The position numbers and the translations under genes are program-made. Of a DNA stretch of 27,970 bases, positions 17,018-25,224 are shown in pieces. The notes below the pieces were generated by a model, which worked only from the letters and a program-made list of their open reading frames with translations, was not told the origin of the DNA and did not search any database. Origin of the DNA: Promethearchaeia archaeon (GTDB lineage Archaea; Asgardarchaeota; Lokiarchaeia; Sigyniarchaeales; SOKP01). Location of the stretch: positions 1-27,970 of the forward strand of contig JAHQWY010000005.1 of NCBI GenBank assembly GCA_029856445.1, given 5' to 3'. Numbering within the stretch: position 1 is the stretch's first letter; each line of letters begins with the position of its first letter.

Positions 17018-17755
17018 ATGAAAAGTAAAAAATTACTAATTGTATTTTTAGCACTAATGAGCCTAATCTTACCTATAACTCTATCATCTTTAAGCTATGC
17101 AAACTTACATCCTGCTAATGATGAAATAGAATGGGGTGTTATAGAAGGTAAAACATACACTTGGGTTGTTAAGCAATCTACTTTTGGTTTTCTGCCAGAA
17201 GATTCTGAAATAAAAATAAAGATAATTTCTATAAGTATGTTGGACGGGGGTAATACTACCGAACTAATAGTTAACATTACCAGATATAATAGTTTAACGC
17301 AATTAACAACTACCCTTCTGAACAATGATACATTCGTTAGCTTTGATTCTGAAACAAATACTACAACGCTTTATAACTTCGTTGATGATCATGGACTTAT
17401 TTTTCCATTAAATTATAGAGATGGCTTTACAGACGGTTTAATGGACTTTTATAATGGATTCTTCAGTATTAAAGGATACATGACGATACAAGGAATATCT
17501 ACATTCTATGGATATAGAAGTTCCACAGATTTAGTTTATACATGGACATTTAACAAGAATGGTATCACAGATAATTTAGTTGCTGTTGATATTGATGATG
17601 ATGCCAACAATCGTGATTTGTGGAAGTATTGGCTAGTATTAAAGACTAGTTCTAAGGAAAGCATTTCTTTAGGGAGCTTTTTTTGGTTTTTTATAGGTTT
17701 GGTAATGACGTCACTGATTTATATTTCTAAAAAGAAATTAGTAAAAAAATCTTAA
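17018..17755 (+). CDS. Secreted or surface protein with signal peptide and C-terminal anchor
   Basis: Function unknown. The 245-residue product has a Sec signal peptide (KSKK, hydrophobic core about 6-24, cleavage likely after ...SLSYA near 28). A beta-rich extracellular domain follows with several N-x-S/T sequons (for example NTT, NIT, NDT), and a C-terminal membrane helix (about 218-236) ends in a Lys-rich cytoplasmic tail, LVKKS. The arrangement of signal, ectodomain, helix and basic tail could be a simple type I anchor or a sorting-tag type C-terminus. I see no PGF motif before the helix. It has its own promoter and a T9 tract at the stop, so it is monocistronic. Confidence 0.82.
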   Translation: MKSKKLLIVFLALMSLILPITLSSLSYANLHPANDEIEWGVIEGKTYTWVVKQSTFGFLPEDSEIKIKIISISMLDGGNTTELIVNITRYNSLTQLTTTLLNNDTFVSFDSETNTTTLYNFVDDHGLIFPLNYRDGFTDGLMDFYNGFFSIKGYMTIQGISTFYGYRSSTDLVYTWTFNKNGITDNLVAVDIDDDANNRDLWKYWLVLKTSSKESISLGSFFWFFIGLVMTSLIYISKKKLVKKS

Positions 17756-17764
17756 TTTTTTTTT
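17756..17764 (+). terminator. Poly-T terminator after the secreted-protein gene
   Basis: Nine consecutive T begin immediately after the TAA stop, matching the T-tract terminators of archaea. Confidence 0.5.
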
Positions 17765-17816
17765 GATTTTAATGAGATAAGATAATTTAAATAATTCCTT
17801 ATTGCCAAAATATTAA

Positions 17817-18806
17817 TTACCATACAATTTGTTCGTAATTACAATTCTTACAAACGATTTGTTCTCCTCTTTTGGGGAATAAAGGAAGTATAGCTCCACA
17901 GTATTTACATTCTAAATCGTAAATCTGTTCTTGAAAAGATACAAATTCTCTTAGAAGAATTTGCTCTTTAAATTCATGTGAGAATAGGGTTAAAAACAAA
18001 ATAAGTATATGATGATTCTTAGAAGTAGCGATTATCTCTACCTTATCAAACACAATCTGACCTATTACTAGAACATCATTTCTCGATTCCAAATCGGCTC
18101 CAAAGTACCAAATAATTTTTTTAACTGGATCTTTTGCTATTAGTTGGAGATTGTTCCTTATAAAAATTTGTTCTAAAATATTGAAGTATAAATCAGGATC
18201 AGCCTTACCTGATATTCCAACACCAAGGCTTTTTATTGCTCTCTTCATACCTGGAATTTGAGAAAATTCTTTAATATAAGAACTGGGAATTATTTTGGGA
18301 TTTATGGTTATATCATCCAACTTGATAACTATCGGCTCAGAATCTATTACTCTAACAAAATCTTTATTATTCACATATGTGACAATAGTTCTGATTTCTC
18401 CCTGATTACCTAATGATAAAGGAGTAAAGTGTAAATTTATTTGTTTTGAACTCCTTTCGTTCAATTCATCAAATTCAAGATTAAACTTTAACAATCCCCC
18501 TTCTTCAATAGCTTCAGGTATATATATAGTTGGAGGGTAGCTTCTTGTTAGTTTAAAAAACAGAGGAAAGATTAGTTTAATTCTTATTTGAGTGATTGGG
18601 GCTAAGCTGTCATTTATTAGTTGAATTGAAAAAACATAATGACCGCCGTAAGGTTTAAAATCACTCAATAGTTTTATTTTATCCTCTTGGTCAATTGATT
18701 CAATTGTGAATTTGTCTGGTTTTTTAATTTTAGTTGCATCTTTATCTTTAAAGATTACAAGTTTTTGTGCCGGTTCCGAGCTTATCTCTTCCTTTTTACC
18801 CGTCAT
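17817..18806 (-). CDS. Beta-sandwich and zinc-ribbon protein, paralog A of a tandem pair
   Basis: Unrecognised family, 329 residues, the same length as its upstream neighbour. Layout: a short basic N-terminus with KKPDKFTIE; a beta-rich domain about 50-165 (HYVFSIQLINDS..ITQIRIKL) that looks like an Ig-type or appendage-type sandwich; a conserved linker SQIPGMKRAIKSLG near 180-195; an alpha/beta domain about 200-290; and a C-terminal zinc ribbon C300, C303, C319, C322, ending EQIVW. No signal peptide or membrane segment, so cytosolic. A sandwich followed by an alpha/beta platform recalls the ear domains of adaptins and coatomer, but I have no sequence-level proof. A TATA-like TATTTAAG lies about 45 bases upstream of the ATG. 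Confidence 0.8.
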   Translation of the reverse strand: MTGKKEEISSEPAQKLVIFKDKDATKIKKPDKFTIESIDQEDKIKLLSDFKPYGGHYVFSIQLINDSLAPITQIRIKLIFPLFFKLTRSYPPTIYIPEAIEEGGLLKFNLEFDELNERSSKQINLHFTPLSLGNQGEIRTIVTYVNNKDFVRVIDSEPIVIKLDDITINPKIIPSSYIKEFSQIPGMKRAIKSLGVGISGKADPDLYFNILEQIFIRNNLQLIAKDPVKKIIWYFGADLESRNDVLVIGQIVFDKVEIIATSKNHHILILFLTLFSHEFKEQILLREFVSFQEQIYDLECKYCGAILPLFPKRGEQIVCKNCNYEQIVW

Positions 18807-18848
18807 TTTAGTTCTGATGAAATTAAATTGATAAAATGGGATTTGAAT

Positions 18849-18860
18849 TTCTTAAATACT
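18849..18860 (-). promoter_or_regulatory. Candidate TATA box of paralog A
   Basis: The minus strand reads TAGTATTTAAGA, a TATA-like sequence 45-50 bases before the ATG at 18806, giving a leader of about 20 bases. The rest of the 243-base gap (18807-19049) holds nothing else I can support. Confidence 0.4.
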
Positions 18861-19049
18861 AATAGATAATAATACGACAATGATTTATATTTTTTAATAT
18901 TCATTTATTTTTAGTTGTTTTAATTGTATATGAGTATCTTTCCTTATGAATAAAAAATAAAAATGGTTATTCAAGTAGAATTTTTTTATAAATGAAAAGA
19001 AAATTTGAAGGATATTATTCATTATTAAAAAATTATGATTACAGACAAT

Positions 19050-20039
19050 CTACCAAACGATTTGCTCATACGAACATTTAATACATGTTATAGATTCGTC
19101 TTTTTTTGGAAAATAAGGTAAAGTTTCACCACAATTAACGCAATCTAATTCAAATATTTTCGTTTTTGGGTTTATAATTTTATAACTTGATAATTGCTGC
19201 TTAAGATTTTTGGTAAATGAATAAAGAAAGAAACCAAGTATGATTGGGTTTGTAGAGTATGTAATAATTTCAATGACATTTGAACCAATTTTACATAGAC
19301 TCAAAATATCATTGCTAGATTTTGTTTCGAAACCAAAAAACCAGAAAATTCCCTTTTCTTTATCCCTTGTGATAAATTGAAAATCATATGATAGCACTAA
19401 GTTTTCGAAAATTTCGAATATTTTTTTATAATTCACTTTTTTTTTAGTCCCTATTCCTAAGCTTATTAGAGCTCTCTTCATGCCTGGAATTTGTGAAATT
19501 TCTCTGATACGTGAATGTGAAATTATTTTAGGAATTATAACTATATCATCAATTTTGATATTTATAGAATTAGAATTGATTGTATTTTCTTCCCCTTTAT
19601 TATTTGTATATTTTAGGGAAGTTTTAAATTCCCCATTATCTAATTGAGAAGAAGGTGTATAATGCAGATAAATTCGTTGTGAGGTTTTATCCTTTAATCC
19701 TTTCATTTCAAGATTTATAACATTATTTTTTTCTTTCTTATCTTCAATTAAGGAGGAGATAATTACACTCAGAGGATAAGAACCTGTAAATTTTAACAAT
19801 TTTGGATAAAAAACTGAAATTTTAATATTTGAAATTGGTGTAGAGTTTTCATTATCTAATAAGATTGAATATCTATAATGAGTTCCCTGCGTTGATAATC
19901 TATTTGTTATTTTAATTTTATCTGTTGTATTTGTTTTTTCAACTAAAAAGTTGTCAGGTTTTTTACCCTTAGGACCTTCCTTATGTCTAAATATCATCAA
20001 ATCTTGAAGATCTTTTTTAGATCCACTTTTTTTAGCCAT
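19050..20039 (-). CDS. Beta-sandwich and zinc-ribbon protein, paralog B of a tandem pair
   Basis: Tandem paralog of the following gene, also 329 residues and collinear throughout: basic N-terminus with KKPDNFLVE, beta-rich domain (HYRYSILLDNENSTPISNIKI), linker SQIPGMKRALISLG, alpha/beta domain, and zinc ribbon at the very same positions (C300, C303, C319, C322), ending EQIVW. Sequence divergence is large outside the linker and ribbon, so the duplication is old and both copies are kept. No membrane segment. A TTTAAATAAT box 27-35 bases upstream predicts a nearly leaderless message. Paralog A has its own TATA box, so the two may be regulated separately. Confidence 0.8.
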   Translation of the reverse strand: MAKKSGSKKDLQDLMIFRHKEGPKGKKPDNFLVEKTNTTDKIKITNRLSTQGTHYRYSILLDNENSTPISNIKISVFYPKLLKFTGSYPLSVIISSLIEDKKEKNNVINLEMKGLKDKTSQRIYLHYTPSSQLDNGEFKTSLKYTNNKGEENTINSNSINIKIDDIVIIPKIISHSRIREISQIPGMKRALISLGIGTKKKVNYKKIFEIFENLVLSYDFQFITRDKEKGIFWFFGFETKSSNDILSLCKIGSNVIEIITYSTNPIILGFFLYSFTKNLKQQLSSYKIINPKTKIFELDCVNCGETLPYFPKKDESITCIKCSYEQIVW

Positions 20040-20061
20040 TTATAGTATAGTAATATTAGTT

Positions 20062-20076
20062 AAATTATTTAAATGA
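20062..20076 (-). promoter_or_regulatory. Promoter of paralog B
   Basis: The minus strand reads CATTTAAATAATTTA about 25-37 bases before the ATG at 20039, so transcription would start at or within a few bases of the start codon (leaderless or nearly so). Confidence 0.5.
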
Positions 20077-20166
20077 AGAGATTCAATATGAGTGTTAATT
20101 ATTGTTGAGTTATTTTTTAATATTAATTTTTTTACTTTACTTACTTAAATATAATTGGATTTAGTG

Positions 20167-20838
20167 ATGTTTGAAGAATTAGATAATTTATTTCAAAGCT
20201 CTACAATCAGACCAACATTCGAGAAAGTTCATGTATTATTAGCTTTATTCATATTTGATGAAAATCGAGAAGGAATAGGTAGATACCGTCTACAAAAGGA
20301 GCTATTAATTGGTGAAGGAACCGCAAAATCTTTAATTAAGAAGTTAAATAAAAATATTAATTTTATCAATGTAAATAATGAAAGAAAACGGAGAGGTCAT
20401 TTTTTAACTGATTTAGGTTTTAAATATTTAAATAAAGTTAAAAAAATGATCCCTATTGTTAAAGAAGGGAAATCATCAATACTTAAAGACATTATTATAG
20501 GAACTGAGACAATATATACATACTTTTGTTTAATAAAAAACGCAGCTTATAAAATATCGAATGGAGTTTCCCAAAGAGATGCAGCTATTAAAATAAGTGG
20601 CTCTGGCGCAACATGTTTGGTATATAATGGTATAAACTTAATTTTTCCTTCCAAAACCCATTTAGAACCTATTGGTAATGATATGGTTGTTAATAAAGCA
20701 CTTCTTAGATATTTTGAATCAGAATTCTCTAAGGAAGCTATTAAATTAGAGAAGAACGATGTTATTGTAATAGGATCGGGGGATAGCCCCCAAAAAGCAA
20801 GGTTAGCAACATTTAATGCTGCTTTAACACTAATATAA
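20167..20838 (+). CDS. DUF4443 (PH0730-type) winged-helix regulator
   Basis: About 223 residues. The N-terminal half is a winged helix (FEKVHVLLALFIFDEN, then GRYRLQKELLIGEGTAKSLI as the recognition-helix region, then the wing KRRGHFLTDLGFKYL). The C-terminal half (GVSQRDAAIKISGSGATCLVY ... VIVIGSGDSPQKARLATFNAAL) is a small alpha/beta domain with Gly-rich turns that could sense a ligand. This arrangement is that of the archaeal DUF4443 family, taken to be transcription factors. I prefer the ATG at 20167; an in-frame TTG at 20155 adds four residues. The JAMM gene starts 21 bases after its stop, so the two form an operon. Confidence 0.75.
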   Translation: MFEELDNLFQSSTIRPTFEKVHVLLALFIFDENREGIGRYRLQKELLIGEGTAKSLIKKLNKNINFINVNNERKRRGHFLTDLGFKYLNKVKKMIPIVKEGKSSILKDIIIGTETIYTYFCLIKNAAYKISNGVSQRDAAIKISGSGATCLVYNGINLIFPSKTHLEPIGNDMVVNKALLRYFESEFSKEAIKLEKNDVIVIGSGDSPQKARLATFNAALTLI

Positions 20839-20859
20839 ATAATTTGATGAAATAGAATC

Positions 20860-21357
20860 ATGAAAATTGAAAAAGATATAGTTTTAGTACTGAGTGAAAA
20901 AATCGTAGCAGAACTAAAAGAATGTAATATAAATGCATCCCCCACTGAATCATGTGGATTAATTTTTGGAGATATAAAAAAACTTGAGACTGCTAAAGAT
21001 GATTATCAGATCCAATATACTGGAAAGCGGTTTTATTGTTTAAAATCAAATATCGAATCCTATGGTTCATTTGCTTTAATTGAAGATTCTGATAAATATT
21101 TTGAAATACATCAGGATGCCGTTTATAATAGACAGTTGAGAATGATAAGCATATTCCATTCACATCCTGTTCCGGCATATCCTAGTTCAATTGATATCGA
21201 AAATATGAAATATCTCGATAAAGATATAGGAACAAGAAGAAATCCATTCAAAAATCAGATTTGGACGATTATGGATATGAACACAGAAAAGATCAATGGA
21301 TTTATATATTACAATAAAGAATTATTACAAATTGATCTACAAATAAAGAATAAGTAG
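20860..21357 (+). CDS. JAMM/MPN-domain metalloprotease
   Basis: A 165-residue single-domain JAB1/MPN protein. The zinc and catalytic set is present: E30 (SPTESCGLIFG), H100 and H102 (FHSHP), S109/S110 and D112 (PSSID). Archaeal JAMM proteins remove ubiquitin-like SAMP or ubiquitin-type modifiers from target proteins; Rpn11 does this at the eukaryotic proteasome. The spacing is HSHP-x4-PSSID, one residue shorter than the textbook HxHx7SxxD if S109 is the catalytic serine. It is co-transcribed with the DUF4443 regulator and converges, 16 bases apart, with the proteasome beta gene. No ubiquitin-like, E1 or E2 gene lies in the window, so the substrate is inferred. Confidence 0.88.
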   Translation: MKIEKDIVLVLSEKIVAELKECNINASPTESCGLIFGDIKKLETAKDDYQIQYTGKRFYCLKSNIESYGSFALIEDSDKYFEIHQDAVYNRQLRMISIFHSHPVPAYPSSIDIENMKYLDKDIGTRRNPFKNQIWTIMDMNTEKINGFIYYNKELLQIDLQIKNK

Positions 21358-21373
21358 GCTAATTTTAGCTAAA

Positions 21374-22015
21374 TTATTGAATCTGTTTGAAACCAGCTTT
21401 GTCAATTGAGCAAATTTGTAAATTAAATCCTGAGGCGGCATCTCTCTCTCTAGAACTTGTTATTGCTGTTTCAACTAGTTTTATTCCTGCTGATGTTGTC
21501 ATATTTGGAGTCCAATCTGCTTCTAAAACTCCTAGGGAAAATGGTGAACCTGAACCAAACGAGATGTAACTGTCTTCTTCATAAAGTGTCCCAAGTAGAT
21601 CAATTCCGTATAATACTCCGGATTTTTTCGTTTCGGAATAACCACCTACTATCATCATAGATAAAAAGAAAGAACGCCCTGAGAAAAGTATATTACGAGT
21701 AATGCTTGCGATATATTTAGGTTCCGGAACAACTTCTTCCTCAACTTCTTTTAAACGGGATAAAGCTTGCAATTGATTGACAATGTATTGACAATCTGCT
21801 ACTCCACCAGCAATAGTTGCTGCTGTGAAATCATTTATTTGAAATAATTTTTGAGCTTGCTTTGATGCCACAAAAGTCCCAGCACTTGCTTGGGAATCAG
21901 TTCCAATTACAACACCATCCTTAACAATTATACCTACAGTAGTAGTTCCTGATTTTATGGCTTTTTCAAGTGCTTTTTCATCGATAATTTGGTGTCTCAT
22001 ATTATTATTAATCAT
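21374..22015 (-). CDS. psmB: Proteasome beta subunit
   Basis: Catalytic beta subunit of the 20S proteasome. The product is made with a propeptide that is removed before TTTVG; numbering from the frame's GTG at 22036, mature Thr1 is residue 31, and the catalytic partners D17 (D47, in GTDSQAS) and K33 (K63, in KQAQKLF) sit at exactly the expected spacing. The later GSGSPFSLGVLE and SRERDAASG (with the Asp and Ser that support Thr1) are also present. I use the ATG at 22015; the GTG at 22036 and an ATG at 22000 are alternatives and alter only the propeptide. A TATA-like CTTAATATAT at 22051-22060 favours a start downstream of the GTG. Confidence 0.95.
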   Translation of the reverse strand: MINNNMRHQIIDEKALEKAIKSGTTTVGIIVKDGVVIGTDSQASAGTFVASKQAQKLFQINDFTAATIAGGVADCQYIVNQLQALSRLKEVEEEVVPEPKYIASITRNILFSGRSFFLSMMIVGGYSETKKSGVLYGIDLLGTLYEEDSYISFGSGSPFSLGVLEADWTPNMTTSAGIKLVETAITSSRERDAASGFNLQICSIDKAGFKQIQ

Positions 22016-22188
22016 TTTTTTATAAGCAATATCCACTATACTTATGATTGATATATTAAGTTAAATAAAAATTATTGCTATATTTATTTTTGCTTAATAA
22101 AACATAATTTAGTTCACTTTTAAAAAAATTTTAAAGATATCCTTCTTTAACAATAATATTCAGCAATAATCTATTTGGTAAATATTTT

Positions 22189-22572
22189 ATGGCAAGAAGT
22201 CAAGCTCGAAGCAGAAGAAAATACACCGGTAAAAAATATAAATACTTTAGAAAGAAAAGGAAACGAGAACTTACTCGTCCTACAATCGATACAGAAATAG
22301 GCGATTATAGAGTAAAAAAACAACGTGTTATGGGTGGAAACACTAAAATTAAATTATTTTCTACAATGTTTATTAATGTAACTGACCCTGGTTCAAATAA
22401 GACTTCAAAGGTTAGGATTTTAGGTTTTGAAAGTAATGCTGCTTCAAAAGATTTAAATAGAAGACACATTCTGACTAAAGGAGCGATAGTTGAGACTGAG
22501 TTAGGTAATGCAAGAATAACCAGTCGTCCTGGTCAGCATGGGGCTCTAAATGGGATTTTAATCTCAAGTTAA
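22189..22572 (+). CDS. rps8e: Small ribosomal subunit protein eS8
   Basis: Archaeal/eukaryotic ribosomal protein S8e, 127 residues, the usual archaeal length. It has the basic N-terminus ARSQARSRRKYTGKKYK and the conserved RVMGGNTKIKL core, then RRHILTKGAIVETELGNARITSRPGQHG, the family's C-terminal signature. It binds 16S rRNA in the small subunit. The ATG at 22189 starts the canonical protein. The 150-base gap upstream is divergent from psmB and must hold both promoters; I see T/A-rich boxes but none stands out. Confidence 0.97.
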   Translation: MARSQARSRRKYTGKKYKYFRKKRKRELTRPTIDTEIGDYRVKKQRVMGGNTKIKLFSTMFINVTDPGSNKTSKVRILGFESNAASKDLNRRHILTKGAIVETELGNARITSRPGQHGALNGILISS

Positions 22573-22632
22573 ATATATTTTTCTTCTAAAATATCAAACC
22601 TACCTGATATTATTGCAAACTCAATTAGAAAA

Positions 22633-23004
22633 TTATTCTTGAATTTTTATATTCTTTACATTAGCTTTTTTTCCTTCAATAATTTCAGTATTATTACTCT
22701 GGCAATGGGAGCATTGAAATAATTGTAATCCTGTCAATTGTGCATCTTTCGTCAATGTGACTTCAGAATTTTTTCCACATTCTCTACATTTTATTTTCCC
22801 TGGAGTCATTATAATTACCAACTTAGCCCCTTCAGCTATTGACCCTTTAGTCGCCATCTCAAAAGAACGTTGGAGTAGTTCTGGCACGATAAGAGTCAAT
22901 TCTCCAATTTCAAGAAGAACTTCTGTTATTCTTTTAGCATTATATTTTATAGCTGTAGCTTCGGCTACCTTAAAAATATTATAGGCAAATGAAAATTCGT
23001 GCAT
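22633..23004 (-). CDS. hypA: Hydrogenase nickel incorporation protein HypA
   Basis: Nickel metallochaperone of 123 residues that delivers Ni to [NiFe] hydrogenase together with HypB. The N-terminal MHE supplies His2 for nickel binding. The zinc domain has C73, C76, C98 and C101 (CxxC ... CxxC). The EIGELTLIVPELLQRSFE segment is typical of the family. This implies that the organism makes a [NiFe] hydrogenase, although no hydrogenase genes lie nearby. Its start lies ten bases after the end of srp19, so the two are co-transcribed. Confidence 0.95.
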   Translation of the reverse strand: MHEFSFAYNIFKVAEATAIKYNAKRITEVLLEIGELTLIVPELLQRSFEMATKGSIAEGAKLVIIMTPGKIKCRECGKNSEVTLTKDAQLTGLQLFQCSHCQSNNTEIIEGKKANVKNIKIQE

Positions 23005-23014
23005 TTATTATCGA

Positions 23015-23317
23015 TTATTTTTTTGATTGAATTTTTCTAATTTCTTTTGCAACTTCAAGCAATACTTTCGATTTCTTTTTTCCTTTAGCATCAACTAAAA
23101 CTCTTCCAGGATCATCCCACCATGTTTTAGGATACTTATAATGCTTTTCTATTTCTGCATGATACCCTAAATTATCTGCTGCTTTAGCAATGTCGTTGAG
23201 AGAAACTCTTTCTATAGAAAATTTGATGGGTAACCTTCTCCCTTTTGAACGGCTTCTCTTTGCATCAAAATATTGTGGCCAGAATATTAAGAACGGCTTT
23301 CTTGCTCTCAAAATCAT
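23015..23317 (-). CDS. srp19: Signal recognition particle 19 kDa protein
   Basis: SRP19, 100 residues. It binds the tips of helices 6 and 8 of 7S SRP RNA and promotes SRP54 loading. Visible: FWPQYFDAKRSRSKGRRLPI near the N-terminus, the DIAKAADNLGYHAEIE helix, YPKTWWDDPGRVLVD, and the basic C-terminus, all characteristic of the archaeal protein. The 7S RNA gene is not in the window. It is the first gene of a two-gene unit with hypA. Confidence 0.95.
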   Translation of the reverse strand: MILRARKPFLIFWPQYFDAKRSRSKGRRLPIKFSIERVSLNDIAKAADNLGYHAEIEKHYKYPKTWWDDPGRVLVDAKGKKKSKVLLEVAKEIRKIQSKK

Positions 23318-23370
23318 CCCACTTAATATTTTTTCAATCTTTTATTTGAGTTTTGAAAAAAAGATAAGAA

Positions 23371-23384
23371 TAAAAACTTTTTAA
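23371..23384 (+). promoter_or_regulatory. Candidate promoter of the acyl-CoA synthetase gene
   Basis: TAAAAAC followed by TTTTTAA (BRE/TATA-like), about 100 bases before the ATG. Expected transcription start near 23405, just after the adjacent palindrome. Confidence 0.45.
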
Positions 23385-23404
23385 CCAATATAAAAATTAT
23401 TGGT
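23384..23404. promoter_or_regulatory. 21-base palindrome between TATA box and expected start (putative operator)
   Basis: ACCAATA, 7-base AT spacer, TATTGGT: a perfect 7-base inverted repeat directly after the TATA-like box. This is a classic position for an archaeal repressor site that blocks polymerase recruitment. The regulator is unknown. Confidence 0.5.
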
Positions 23405-23486
23405 ATAGATTATAGAAATCAATGGAAGCAAAATTTTTTTTAATAGAATACGTATTTTTTAATGTAAAAAAAGTGAGGAAATATAA

Positions 23487-25037
23487 ATGAATCTAAGAGA
23501 ATTAGTAGAAAAGCAAGCTGAGAAGTATCAAGATAAAATATTTTTGTATTGGAAAGATACAACTGTATCATATAAACAACTAAATGAACTTACTAACAAA
23601 GTAGCGAATTTTTTATATGATTTAGGAATTAGAAAGGGAGATAAAGTAAGTGTGTATCTACCAAACATGCCAGAATATGTGTATTTATATTTAGGTATTC
23701 CTAAAATAGGTGCGGTTACTGGTCCTGTAAATGCTCTATTTAAAGCACGAGAAGTTAAATTTGTGGTTGGTCATTCAGAAGCTAAGGCGATAATTACCAC
23801 ACCGCAATTCATGGATATTATTAATGAAGTGAAAGATGATCTCCCAAATTTAAAACATGTGATTGTTATAGGAGACCCTGTTGAAAATACACTCAATTTT
23901 TGGGAATTAATGAAAAAGGCTTCGGTTGAGACCCCTCCAATCATAAAATTAAAAGAGAAAGACGATGTTGCTGCAATTATTTACACTTCTGGTACTACAG
24001 GTTTCCCAAAGGGAGTATTACAGACTCATTTTAATATACGGAGAAATGCAGAAATGATACAAAAATTTCTAAAAGCTAGAGAAGATTTTCGCTTTATGCT
24101 CATTTTACCGTTGTTCCATGTTAATGCACAAATCGTCACCGTCATGGCACCCTTTTCAATAGGTGCTAGTTGCATTTTAACATCTGGATTTTCAGCTCAA
24201 ACTCATTGGCAAACAGTGGCAAAATATAAAGCCTCAACTTTCAGTGCTGTCCCAACGGTACTTTCTATCTTACTTCGAATGCCCCATGAAAATCTCGATC
24301 TTTCATCCCTGGAATTTGTAATTTGTGGAGCTGCTCCCCTACCTGTAGAAGTATTTAGGGAATTCGAAGCAACTTTTAAATGCAAAATTGTGGAAGGATA
24401 TGGTCTTACTGAGGGGACGTGTGCTTCTTCAGTAAATCCTTTACCTACAGAAACAAAAGATAGACGTAAAATAGGTAGTATCGGTATATCTTTACCGGGT
24501 AATAAAATGAAAATTGTTGATGAAAAAGGTAAGGAAGTTCCTCCAAATACTAAAGGGGAAATTGTGATTAAAGGAGATAACGTTATGAAGGAATATTTCA
24601 AAAACACAGAAGCAAATGCAGAAACTCTTAAAAACAGATGGTTATATACGGGAGATATCGGTCATATGGACGAAGATGGATTTTTCTTTATTACAGATCG
24701 CAAAAAGGATATGATTATTCGAGGTGGTGAAAATATTTATCCAAGGGAAATAGAAGAAGTTCTTTATGCTCACCCAGCGGTGTCGTTAGCTACTGTTATT
24801 GGTGTACGTGATGAGATTTATGGAGAACTTCCTAAAGCGTTTATTGTATTAAAAGAAGGTGAATCGGCTACCACTGAAGATATAATTAATTATTGTAAAA
24901 TGAATTTAGCAGATTTTAAAATCCCTAAATATGTTGAATTTAGAGATGACTTACAGAAAACTCCTACAGGAAAAATAATGAAACAACCTTTACGTGAAGA
25001 GGAGGAAGCAAAAACAGGTAAAATATTCAACTCTTAA
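23487..25037 (+). CDS. AMP-forming acyl-CoA synthetase (class I adenylate-forming ligase)
   Basis: A 516-residue ATP-dependent acyl-CoA ligase, probably for medium- or long-chain fatty acids. Motifs: YTSGTTGFPKG (about 165-176, phosphate loop), GYGLTEG (304-310), YTGD (D390, ribose binding), the hinge DRKKDMIIRGGENIYPREIE (about 398-417), and PTGKI near the C-terminus (K496, adenylation lysine). All catalytic elements are intact, and length fits the family. The exact chain length cannot be judged. A GAGG Shine-Dalgarno precedes the ATG. The upstream palindrome suggests repression tied to fatty acid availability. It is monocistronic, followed by the tRNA gene. Confidence 0.93.
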   Translation: MNLRELVEKQAEKYQDKIFLYWKDTTVSYKQLNELTNKVANFLYDLGIRKGDKVSVYLPNMPEYVYLYLGIPKIGAVTGPVNALFKAREVKFVVGHSEAKAIITTPQFMDIINEVKDDLPNLKHVIVIGDPVENTLNFWELMKKASVETPPIIKLKEKDDVAAIIYTSGTTGFPKGVLQTHFNIRRNAEMIQKFLKAREDFRFMLILPLFHVNAQIVTVMAPFSIGASCILTSGFSAQTHWQTVAKYKASTFSAVPTVLSILLRMPHENLDLSSLEFVICGAAPLPVEVFREFEATFKCKIVEGYGLTEGTCASSVNPLPTETKDRRKIGSIGISLPGNKMKIVDEKGKEVPPNTKGEIVIKGDNVMKEYFKNTEANAETLKNRWLYTGDIGHMDEDGFFFITDRKKDMIIRGGENIYPREIEEVLYAHPAVSLATVIGVRDEIYGELPKAFIVLKEGESATTEDIINYCKMNLADFKIPKYVEFRDDLQKTPTGKIMKQPLREEEEAKTGKIFNS

Positions 25038-25174
25038 TCCCTGTTTTCAAAATCATGGGTAAAAATAAAAAGGATTTATAATTTTTTATAATACAGAATT
25101 GAAAGATTTAATCCTTAATTTTAAGCCATTTTTACCGGGAGGGTAGTCTAGATTGGTATGATACTCGGCTGGGG

Positions 25175-25203
25175 CATTCTCTACTTTTGTAGAGCTTTCA
25201 GAA
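25175..25203 (+). other. Intron 1 of tRNA-Pro, position 37/38
   Basis: A 29-base intron between G37 and G38. Central helix CTGG:TCAG with 3-base bulges GGC and AAG is a standard archaeal splice motif; an internal CTCTAC-TTTT-GTAGAG hairpin closes the intron. Confidence 0.85.
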
Positions 25204-25224
25204 GCCGAGTGGTCGGGGGTTCAA

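Noticed and set aside
24203..24607. A 134-codon minus-strand frame inside the acyl-CoA synthetase
   Set aside because: It is the antisense of a complete, motif-rich ligase gene.
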